Assembly: GCA_022539475.1 (NCBI GenBank)
Contig: VCMS01000447.1
Coordinates: forward strand, 1-54,245
Origin: Gracilaria domingensis
Lineage: Eukaryota; Rhodophyta; Florideophyceae; Gracilariales; Gracilariaceae
Direction of reading: 5' to 3'
Length of the DNA: 54,245 nucleotides
Part shown: positions 36,453 to 46,156 of the stretch, piece after piece
Numbering within the stretch: the stretch's first letter is position 1
Layout of the letters: every line of letters starts with the position of its first letter
The notes under the pieces: model-generated
Databases searched by the model: none
What the model saw: the letters and a program-made list of their open reading frames with translations, nothing else
Told to the model about the DNA's origin: nothing
Program-made: the position numbers and the translations under genes

Positions 36453-38006
36453 TCATCGTAAGATCCATTGCTGGACAGAAACGTCCTCTCGGCCAGTGTC
36501 CAGCAGTTGTTCCAGTTGTTTGCAACGAGTGTTTTTCGTCATGCCATCGGCGGGATTGTCCTTACCCATAATCCAGCCAATGTCGCTTATTTCTTTCGAT
36601 GAGTAAGCCTTTCGAGCCGCTTGTATGTCGATCATTAGTCGCTTTTCAGTCGTAGTAGTATTCTTGATTAATGTCTTGAACACCGAATCACTGTCCGTGT
36701 ACATAATCAGTGATATGTGGCGGTCCAACATTTTTTCCAGTTCACGCTTCCGCAAGTAGGCGTAGTCAAATGCGTCCGCAAACGCATATAATTCGGCGCC
36801 CATGACGGACCTCACCATTCGACGACTGCGGTAGCTGGAGTAATGGATCAAGTTATGATGCCCAGAATGATCAGACAAAGCTACCAGAAAGCCAAGTTGC
36901 GAATAAAGTGACGGAGAGTTTGCAAACGAACTATCACTGTAGACCTTGATGCACAAGCTGTCCATGCTAAGCTGCTGCTGGATAATTCCTCGAGATGCGG
37001 TTGCTTGTATGCAGCGAATCAGATCATTCGTTTGTGTGATATGTGTGCGTCCGAACATCGATTCCGTCACTTGTGTCATCAGGTTAACAGAGGCAGCAAT
37101 GTCTGGTCGTGTGTGTATTAGCCAATCGAGCTCTTGACGCTTCGATCGGAAGTCTATGAATGATGCGGTGTTTAGCAGAGCTTGTATGCGGGATGCAAAT
37201 GGTTTTTGATGTAACTTGTAACCATTCTTATATGGCGTGATCTCAATGCCAGCAAACTTAAACGTATTGTAAATGCGTGGTTTAGAGTCAAACAGTTGCT
37301 ATGTTAGACGAGAGGGCGCTTCGAATTCGCTGTTTCCGGTACTGATACTGTCATCCACATAAGCACCTGTTGCTCCGCCGAGCTTACCGTTGATAGTGCG
37401 AAAGAAAAGTGAAACATCACCGGCTGTGGGCTCCATCCTTAAATCGCTGCGTAGATGGTTTGCAAATGTTGCATTCTAATACTCCCCGGAATCTGTCAAA
37501 CCGTAGAGTGGTTTTAAGAGCTTCAAAAATTGGTTCTTAGATAGGCGGAATTCCTCCGTCGGTCGTACGTATATGTCGCGTATCAGCTTTCCGGCGGACT
37601 GCAAATACGCCTGCGATACATTCTGCGACCAAATTGGGTATCCAAACACTGCTGCAATTGCGATGAGTAGGCCGACTGACGACTGTTTCAGCGTAGTGCT
37701 GTTATGGAAAAGCATATGTTTTTCATGATCAGTGTGTCCTTGTACAATAAATCGAGCGTTGTAAACTTCGTTATCGATTTCCGTGTCCTTTATGCTAAGG
37801 GCAAATCGTCCGCCCATGATGTTGTGGCGCACGTTAGGGTCCAAATCTTCTCTGCAAACTACTTCATAGACGCCTCGTTTTACAAGACCTGCGAGCTTTT
37901 CTGCTTTTGCATCATCGAAGAGCTGGAGTTTTCCACGTTTGTCCGAGGGGTGTAATATCTCCGTTATATGGACAGATAAAGTCGAGTGGGGCTTGAAGTA
38001 ATTCAA
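36453..38006 (-). pseudogene. D reverse transcriptase and RNase H
   Basis: One frame runs from 38006 to the stop at 36453, broken by TAG at 37476-37478 (a Trp position by context, GEY-x-NATF) and TAG at 37299-37301. RT motifs include VSQAYLQS and the catalytic YVDD (near 37341-37352). RNase H includes VYSDSSFAN, MGAELYAFADAFDYA and DNPADGMTK. About 515 codons in total. Both nonsense codons are TAG, reachable by single transitions from TGG or CAG. Confidence 0.85.
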
Positions 38007-38059
38007 TCCCTGCGCATGGCGTTGTAGCTCTTGGTCATTGTGCTCTCATGGGTTGGGGA

Positions 38060-39025
38060 TTACATGAGTGATATTGTAGTGCGCAAGTCTGCCATCAATG
38101 TCGACGGTGACGTCTTTTCCGGCGACTTTGGAAATTGGATAGGGGCCGTGGCAGTGTTTAATCTTCTCGTCGTAGACCAGCACGGTATCACCTGCGTGAA
38201 GAAGGGGAGGTACTTTGTGGCAGGTGGGAGGCGACTGCGCAACGCTTGCTGGATTCGAAGCTTAGCAGTAATTGCGGCCATTTTGCTTCGTGCGGTTTCA
38301 AGCGCTCGCATGCGTTCTTCCTGGTTCTGCACCGATGAAACTGGTCTAGAAAATCGCGGAAGAGTTCTGTAGACTAGCAGAGATGGAACGAGACCCTCTG
38401 GATCCATTGTGTCATTCATCCCCTTTAAGGTGTAGCGGAGTGCTAGTTCCCTGTCCAAGGATGGGCATGCGTCAGTGATGACGTTGAAGAGTCGCCGTAA
38501 TGGGGTGTGATTTCTCTCCCCAGTTCCGATGCTGTTGTATGACTGTACGCCGGAGAGCTGCAGTTGAATTCCATACTCGGCTGTGCTTTTCTTCCAATAC
38601 TTCGATGTGAAAACTGATTCTCTGTCTGTGCGTACCGTAGAGGAAAAACCCGTGTAGGTAGTCACCCATGCTTCCATAAATGCGTCCCAGACATCTTCTG
38701 CTGATTCGCCCTTGAGTATGACAGCGTTTTGATAATGGGTCTGCGTGTCGACTACATGGAGCACGGCAATGCGCTTCTTCTTGTGGAATTTCAGATACAT
38801 CAAGTCAATGGATACCTCCTGGTTGAAGTGTATACTTTCCTCGGCTATAGACACTCGGAAACGGAACGGACGAGATGAGTAGTTGAGGCAGGACGCACAA
38901 TTCTTTGAGATTTCGTCAAGTGTTCGTTGCGTATCGGGGGTGAAGTCCTGGGGCTTTGCGCGCTTGACAAGTTTGTAGAGCTTCTCAGCTGAAGGGTGGA
39001 AAAAGTGTTCATGTAGCTTTTGCAA
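38060..39025 (-). pseudogene. D integrase
   Basis: 321 codons. An HHCC zinc-binding start (LHEHFFHPS...C..C, residues about 4-48) is followed by the catalytic core: Asp in SIDLMYL (near 74), Asp in RTDRESVF (near 132) and Glu in GTGERNHTPLRR (near 168). The tail after about residue 275 degenerates, and the RT that follows is in another frame, so a frameshift lies near 38060-38170. Confidence 0.82.
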
Positions 39026-39058
39026 CTCTTTTCGGGTGAATAAAACTTCTTCTACGTT

Positions 39059-39502
39059 CTATTCGACGAACATGTGCCCATGCTTTTGTTTGAGAGGAAG
39101 AGACCATCCCATGTTGTGGTGCACAAGTTGCACAAGTTGGTTTGAAACATTGTTAGCATACAAGCCGTACGTGTCGAGTACTTTGAGTCCTACAAGGAAC
39201 GGGATGTCGGCGTCTACTACATCAATGTCAAATGAGATAAACGTGCTCTGAGGGGTAGGCAGTCGTGCTCGCATTTGACCGATGCTACAACAGTAACCAT
39301 CATCGAACTTGAAGGTATAAGGTGACGGTTGAGGTTCCATCCGTGTGTTCAGAGCGTGCAGTAGGCTCGGGCTTGAGCCTTTCCACAGACGGATCGTGTG
39401 CCCCAGGGTCAATACATCCCCCTTCGAACAGGTCGGAGCGATACAGAGGAGGTTTGCTTCGTCGTATTCGAACGTTTTGGATAGCAAAAACCAAGCGGGC
39501 AC
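39059..39502 (-). pseudogene. D protease remnant
   Basis: Two frames together resemble a retropepsin. GGCIDPGAHDPSV (near 39400-39440, in one frame) is likely a changed active site, where DTGA or DSGA would be expected. The C-terminal half ISFDIDVVDADIPFLVGLKV (near 39180-39240) is in the other. A frameshift at about 39310-39330 joins them. Confidence 0.6.
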
Positions 39503-39598
39503 TCTCTTTGGATCTGAGTCTGTCCGGTATTTCGCGCGACTTGTCAGGAGGTTCCCTGGGCCTAGTGGAGGCGAACGAACGGCCGAGGCGTTCCCCGT

Positions 39599-41308
39599 TT
39601 AAAAACCTTCATCAGATGATGAGTTTTCCGTGGCATTCTCGGAATGGTTGCGAAGAGCTGAGTGTACGGCAGAAAGATTTGTGGGTATATCGCATATAGT
39701 TTCATCATAGCTATTGCGGTTCTCCAAATCTGCTTCGTCGCTTGACAGCAAAAGGGTTTCGACGAGCTGTCGGGCCACATCAGAATCATCGGCGTTGTCC
39801 ACGAAGTTCACCCTTTTTGTCCGGTCCTGCCGCAGCCACGCTTTGGCTAACAGTCTGTTTCGTTTTATGAGGGCTTCATTCCGTGAATGGAGGCAGGAAT
39901 AAAGGCGGCAGTCGGTTCTCTGGCAGTTCCAGGAGGCGTGCAGTACTGCGGGCATGTCTGCGATACGACGTGAGTTGCTCGTTTTGTATGATCTATTCCT
40001 GCGTACACCATCAGCGGGTTTGAAAGAAGATCCACTTACCGGGGTCCTTCCAAATCGTCCTGGTCCTGAAAAAAGTACTCCACGATCGTCTGGCTCTTCG
40101 ACGATGACGTTCACAGCCTTAGATGTCATGCGTGGGCGGTATTGTACGTCATCCGTGTCTTGTGACTCAGAGTTCAATCTCACACGTCGTTCTCCTTCGG
40201 TGTATTTGCGTTCATTGAATTCAGCGCTGAAAAACTCAGAACAAAGTTCTCGATACGCAAAGTGTCTGGACTCTGCCTGTGAAAGAGCATGGCGTGCCCA
40301 AGAGATTCCTTGGCATGATAGGCTGAAAAGTTTCCTCTTACGTCGATCAGTTCCGTCTTCTGTGTGTGCCATAGGGAATAAACGGTCGATCTCTTTGATA
40401 AGACTGTCCAGAGCTTCTCTAGGAGAGATGTCGATCTTCATGAAATCCGATAAATGCAAGGACTCAAGTTGCTTTGATACGTCTTCCCTGGTTGTTAAGG
40501 AAGAATTCCGATCGTTGAACGCGCTTACTATAGTTCCCGAGGAGCGTATCTTGTCCCTCACATCCGTTTTGTATAAATGCAAAGCATCTCCATGCAGCGA
40601 GTAGTGCAGGTATTGAGCCCTTTCGTTTCCACGGAGCTTTTGGTCAGAACAAAAATCCATGAATGTAGAGATGTGATCACCCCAGTCTTCTTCAAGGTCT
40701 TCACAGAACTTGTCACGACGGGAACGATACTTAGATGCGAAGAAGGAGGACCTTTTGTTCTCATATGTGTCATCTCGATTCTGGTCGTTTTGAACAACCA
40801 CGATGGGATCCCTTGCGGCGGTCGACGGTCCACCAGGTGCGGGTCCCGCATCCGCTGGGGCTTTGGGTTCCTAGAGACGAAACGGGATTTGAGTCGGTGA
40901 CGTTGGAGTGTTTGTTGGTGAGAACAGGACTACATCACCTCAGCGAACAGCATCAAAGTATTCCAATGCTTTTATGCGCTCTTCCTCGTACTCCTCATCT
41001 TTCCATATGGCTGCAATAACTCTCTTTTCGATCAGTGAGCCAGTCTCCGTATTGCGAGGTATGACGACGGATCTAGTTTCAAGGAAAACTCTGATGCGCT
41101 TTAGAATGTCATAGTGACCGACAATGTTGGGACTTGCTAGCTGCATTAGGCCAAGGTCTTCTCGAATAACATTCAGAAGATCATCGCCTTGTAGCGGTGG
41201 ATCTGCTTTTATGTAGGAGGCAAATAGGCTTTCAAGACAGCGTTGCACATCGTTTTGAAGCAAGATAGTACCCCACGGTTTGAGTTGCTGCGAAGAGTCT
41301 GTAGTCAT
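39599..41308 (-). pseudogene. D Gag
   Basis: A single frame of about 569 codons starting at ATG 41306-41308 (MTTDSSQQLKPWG), broken by TGA at 40940-40942 and TAG at 40871-40873. The protein is hydrophilic, with a helical mid-region (RDKFCEDLEEDWGDHISTFM) and a Cys-rich stretch near its end (CQRTDCRLYSCLH) instead of a canonical CCHC knuckle. The earlier in-frame ATG at 41398 lies within the LTR and is less likely. Identification rests on position and layout. Confidence 0.65.
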
Positions 41309-41357
41309 GACGAACTTCTGATTGTTGGAAAGGTGGTGGATAGTCTTAACTCGCGAA

Positions 41358-41683
41358 TATCGAGCAAGCCAACACTTGTTGCTCTCAGTAAAAGACACGG
41401 GTCTTTTAACTGCTCATGGGAGCGGCGAGCGAGAAACAAACGCGGGCACTGACGCAGGTCAGATGCTTTAGCAATAGATAGTTTACTGTGCGACGTTAGT
41501 TTCTGCCAGAGAAGAACGCGACAGAGAAGCAGTTCTATCTCTAACAGGTATATAACTATTCGGCCCAATACAAACACTTCCCGATACACTATAGTGTAAC
41601 ACTTTTCGATACACTATAGTGTATCGATAATAAGAAAGATGCAATGTTGACGTTTGATACAAAGCTGTGAAGGATTCTTAACA
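41358..41683 (-). repeat. D 5' LTR (326 bp)
   Basis: Partner of 36094-36419, followed by CATGA. The inner 13 bases (41358-41370) match the other LTR poorly (8 of 13), so the exact inner boundary is uncertain; TTGGCTTGCTCGATATTC on the element strand here could instead be a conventional TGG-type primer site. Confidence 0.85.
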
Positions 41684-41688
41684 CATGA

Positions 41689-41828
41689 TGGTCTAGCGAG
41701 GAAGTGATATACAAGTTGTGACTCAAGCACCTCCAAGTAAATTCCAATCCAGAGCTGGCGAACTTCCCTTGCATCCCCCAATTCTTCTTCATGTCAACTT
41801 TCCGATCCCAGCTATAACCTCTAAAAAA
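41689..41828 (+). repeat. A/B chimeric LTR, right part
   Basis: Continues 36093: GTGACTCAAGCACCTCCAAG ... CCGATCCCAGCTATAACCTC, family B type, ending CTAA near 41825 rather than CTAACA. It adjoins the truncated A5 pol after a short A-rich join. Confidence 0.8.
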
Positions 41829-44119
41829 TTACACCTCTCGCATGGTTCTGTCTCGATGGATTTCAAATCCAAGAACCATGCGAGCTTCTTTGAGGTCCTT
41901 CATACGGAAACGACTTGACAGCTCTGTCTTCACATGTTCCACGGTTTTCATGCTCGGACTGACAATCAGCAAGTAGTCAACATACAGAACAGTGATAACC
42001 GAGAAACCCAGTATGATCCCGGTGTAGACACACTCGTCTACGTCATTCGGCTTGAGGTGCATTTCACCAACAAGGAAGGCGTATACTTTGTCGTGCTACT
42101 GTCTTGGTGCTTGTCTAAGCCAATAGATCGCTTTCTTCAGTCGGCACACCAAGTCATCCTTTCCCTGCTGTGTGAACCCCATTGGCTGCTCCATGTACAC
42201 TGTCTCGTCAAGGTCACCGTTCAGAAAGGCAGTCTTCACGTCCATCTGGTGCAAGTGAAAGTCCCGTACGGCAGTCACAGACAAGATCATTCTGATGGAT
42301 GTGAACTTCACTACGGGTGCATAAGTCTCTGAGAAGTCCACACCCTCGATCTGCAGGAAGCCTCTTGCAACCACACGAGCCTTGTAACGCACTGTCGGTT
42401 CACCAGATGACGAAGCCTCATACTTCTGCACATACACCCACTTGGACGAAATCACGTTGCTGTCTGCTGGCCTTGGCACTAGATCCCACGTGTCGTGCTC
42501 CATCAACGATTGATACTCACTTTTCATCGCCTTCTTCCAAGCTTCGGAATCAGGACGTGACACTGCGTCACCGTACGCCGAAGGAGTATCATCACTGGCT
42601 GTAAGGAAAGCACTGGCACCAAGCCACCATGAGGATGTCGTCTTTCTCTGACGTGTGGATCTACGAAGGGGCTGCGTCTCTAACAATCCGGGCTCATCAT
42701 GGGCGTCTAGTGTGGTGTGTTCATCCGTACTAGCATTCGTGGTACTTTCGTGAGAAGCTGGTGCGGAAGGGTCATCTTCAGAATCATTGGTGGATGTGTA
42801 AGAGGTTGAGGTTTCAGCAGGTCCCGACTTGTCGACCAAGTCGATTTCCGCATATTCCTCGTGTTCAGAGTGCTCGTCACTTTCAGTTCCAGAGCACTCG
42901 TCAAACCTCACATCTCGTGACACAATCACCTTCTTCTTCTGTCTGTCCCACAACTTGTATCCGTGGGAGCCTGAAGTGTACCCAATGAAGATGGCTTCTA
43001 CTGCACGCTCTTCCAGCTTCTTCAACTTGTGATCAACCACCTTGTACCAGCAACGGCTACCAAACACACGCAGATTGCTCAGATCAGGCTTCTGTCCGTG
43101 CCACAGCTCAAACGGAGTCACGTCACTCGGAAGCGCTCTGCAGATCACTCTGTTGCGCACATACACAGAAACATTCAGAGCCTCAGCCCAAAAGCTTTTT
43201 GGCACATTTTTGTGATGCAACATTGACCTGACCAAGTCCATGAGTGTGCGATTGAACCTCTCGGCAAGTCCGTTCTGCTGTGGATTGTAAGGCACAGTTC
43301 GCTGATGCTCAATACCGTACTGCTCCAGTTTGTCGGAGAACCGATTGGACAGGTACTCACCACCGTTGTCTGTGCGCAAAGCACGCAGCACACTTTTACG
43401 AGCGGTGATGGTTAACACTTTCCTGCCCATCTGGTTCTCCACAAACCTGAGCCACTTGATGAACATCCGGAACACCTCATCCTTCGTCTTGAGCATGTAC
43501 AAGAAGCAGTAGCGGCTGTGGTCATCGATGAATGTGACAAAGTAGTGCGAGCCTCCCAAGGACTTCACGTTTACTGGACCCGATATATCAGAGTGTACCA
43601 GGTCCAATACGTGTTCAGCTCGTTCCCCCCCTTGCTTGGGAGTCGGAGCACGGGTTGCTTTGCCCACTACACATGAGCCACACACATCCACCTTGTGAGC
43701 CACGTCCACATTCAGACCTGACAAAACGCCATTTCGAGCCATCTGCTTGATGCCTTCCACATTCACATGAGCCATTCGAGCATGCCAAAGAGACAAGTCT
43801 GACACAAGGGCACTGTCCGTGTCCGTGAACTGATCTGCAGCAGTGCAAAGGTAGTACAGGTCTTTGACGTGGCACCCAACGGCAACCACTTTTGACCCCT
43901 TGTACACACATACCTTTTCTTTGTGAAACACTACCGTGCAGCCCAGATCACATATCTGTAACACAGACAACAAGTGGTACCGTACGTTGGGCACGTGTAC
44001 CACCTGCTTTAGCTTGCACTTACGCTTGGACCCTTCAACTGTCAGATCGAGCTCCACACTTCCGTGACCAACAAACTGCAACTTGGAATCATTGCCGATA
44101 CTCACACCCGACGACACCT
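41829..44119 (-). pseudogene. Family A pol fragment (A5), inactivated
   Basis: Minus-strand homology starts at KVSSGVSIGNDSKLQ (protease-integrase spacer), where A3 is inserted, and covers integrase (HHCC, Asp, Asp, Glu all present) and the front half of RT. TAG at 42096-42098 replaces the Trp of QAPRQW. Downstream the catalytic box reads YVDY instead of YVDD. Homology ends near 41834. Codons and LTR context show it is older than A2 and A4. Confidence 0.9.
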
Positions 44120-44897
44120 TGTTGGATGTTGACCGTGTGCCGTCACTGAAAACCAAAAGTGCTGGGGAGCATGGGCTGTTTTGGAGGGTGCCGTTGGAAA
44201 TGCGCATATGCGCCTCTGCGCAAACTCAACGTGGAACGGGCTTCTGATTGGCTACTGCAAATGGTCATATGCATTGTGGTTGGTACAAGTGTTGTGGCGC
44301 TAATGCGTTGTTTCCGGGGTACACATGGGTAGCTAGTACACTGGGCATGCTGTACATGATACACAGGGTACACACGTATGTACGTGGACATGTAGGACAG
44401 CTTGGTGTAACTTGGGCACTATGGTGAAGAGTTGATGCGGTGTCAAGAGGATTACAGTGTGGTGTTGTTGGTGACGTAGGACTTGGAGTGAGTTTGTGGT
44501 GAAATGTTGTTGGTGAGCTTGTACGTAACTGTTATGGTGTCGTGTAGGGATTACAGTGTGTTGGCACTTTGTGAATCTGTGCATGGTCACGGTTATGTGT
44601 AGGCACGTAAGTTGTTGTGCACTGTTGTGCACTGTTGTGCTTTGTTGTTGTAAGCTGCCATGATAGTGTGGGAGTGTTACCATGTTATGTTAGAAGATGA
44701 TTGGTAGTATTGAGTGTCTCTAGCTAGTGGTTTAGGTATTGCTTGGAGTTGGAGGTTTGCGATGGTTGCGCAAAGTAGTTCTATATAAGCGGTGACTCGA
44801 GCACCTCCAAGTAAATTCCGAGCCAGAGCTGGCGAACTTCCTTTCATTCCCCCCATCCTTTCTCTCAAACTTCTCTTTCCAGCTATAACCTCCATCA
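44120..44897 (+). repeat. Family A 5' LTR of copy A3 (778 bp)
   Basis: TGTTGGATGTTGACCG to ACCTCCATCA, with GCGCATATGCGC near 44201 and TATATAAG near 44783. Inserted in A5 after CACCT. Its last bases, CTATAACCTCCATCA, mix A and B character. Confidence 0.92.
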
Positions 44898-44912
44898 GTT
44901 AATGGGCCCAGC
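44898..44912 (+). promoter_or_regulatory. A3 primer-binding site, slightly altered
   Basis: GTTAATGGGCCCAGC directly after the LTR; the others have GGTTATGGGCCCAGC. The core ATGGGCCCAGC still complements the initiator tRNA-Met anticodon arm. Confidence 0.75.
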
Positions 44913-46156
44913 CCCGCTGACCTCTGCCGTTATCGTTCGTCTATCGCCGCTCTCCCTCACCGCCGTTCACCCGCTTCGCTGTTTTCCCTTCTCTCTCCTT
45001 TCGTCGTTGCGTCGGGTGTGTTGACCGTGTTGTTGGTTGGTGTTGATCTTCTCCTTTCGGTCTTGCGTTCCTCCCTGAGGGCGTTGTGGTGGTAGTGGTT
45101 CGACTTTGATTCTGTATCTTGATAGTGTTTGGGCGCTCGATGTTGCCCGTGTTGTCGATCGCTATCCGTTTCGTTTGGTCTCCCTCTGTCATTATTGTTG
45201 GGATCCGCGCGTCGTGTTGCGGGTTCTGATCCGAGAGGTTGAGGACCGTTCGTTGTTGAAGTCTGTGCACTGCGTGTGTGCTCAGCAGTTGTTGAAGTCT
45301 GTGCACTGTGTGTGCTCAGCGTTTGGGTTTGTCATCTGAGGTCCAGCGACGAGCGGTTGATCCGAGCAATCGGGGACGTTAGTCTGGCGGCTTCAACCAA
45401 AGCGGACGTGCTGTCTAGCGGGCTCCCACCGGTCCTTCGGGGCGGATAACGGTGTCGGTCGGAAGACCTGGTAGTACCGCGAGTGCTGAAGTCGACGGGG
45501 TGCCGTGACGCACTGTTGGATTTGGGTGGCTCACCTTTGTTGTTGTTGACCTGACTTTGTGTCGGGTTCTTGATCTGTGGTGAAGGCAAACCGAAAGAAG
45601 CTTTTGATCCGTGCAACCTCGGTTGAGCGGGGAGGCGACGTACCGAAGGCTGACGTCCTTTTCAGGATCAGGCTGCGTGTGGGCATTATTGTCTGCTCGT
45701 TAGGAGCATACCTTGGTTTGTCATAGTAGCTGCAGTTTTGAGGTCGCGCAAGTTCTTGCAAGAGGCCAGATTGGGTTAAGTGGTGAAGACATATCTTTGG
45801 TCATTAACCATCCTTTGGACGCCTCGTAGAGAGCAACGCGCGTTCTCCTGGAACGCAGGAGGAGGTAGACTGCAGAAGTCGTTTCCTACCCGGAGGGTTA
45901 CCGGAGGTCAGGGGTCCGATCCCCTAGGGTACTGGGAATTTAGTTCCTGCCAGTGGTACCGACTATTGAAGTTTTTGTTGTTGTTGTTGTTGTTGTTTGA
46001 CGTTGTTGTTGTTTGCAGTTGTTGTTGTTTGCTGCTGTTGTTTGCTGCTGTCGTTTACTGCTGTTGTTTGCTGTCGTTGTTTGTTGTCGTTGTTTGCCGT
46101 TGCTGTCTACTTGCCGCCGCTGTATTTGATTTGCTCCGCTGTTTCCTTCTTACAAC
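44913..46156 (+). mobile_element. A3 leader, structured 5' untranslated region
   Basis: Same order as the A6 leader: the duplicated GTTGAAGTCTGTGCACTG segment (about 45253-45325), four hairpins (about 45848-45950) and a (TTG)n tract (45971-46100), then gag. No gene. Confidence 0.8.

Larger units (their letters stand above)
36094..41683 (-). mobile_element. Copia-like element D (5.6 kb), decayed
   Basis: LTRs of 326 bp (36094-36419, 41358-41683; about 92% identical) with TG...CA ends and CATGA duplications (36089-36093, 41684-41688). The minus-strand order is Gag, protease, integrase, RT, RNase H, which is copia order. Protein sequences are far from A and C; the RNase H string MGAELYAFADAFD and the protease/Gag layout recall the GalEa/PyRE-type clade of copia elements (recalled from knowledge, not searched). 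Several nonsense codons and frameshifts show it is dead. No clear polypurine tract or iMet-type primer site is visible. Confidence 0.88.

Noticed and set aside
39580..39625. Hammerhead-ribozyme-like CTGATGA on the minus strand
   Set aside because: It lies in the end of D Gag (SSSDEGF), and the required GAAA core and flanking stems are missing.
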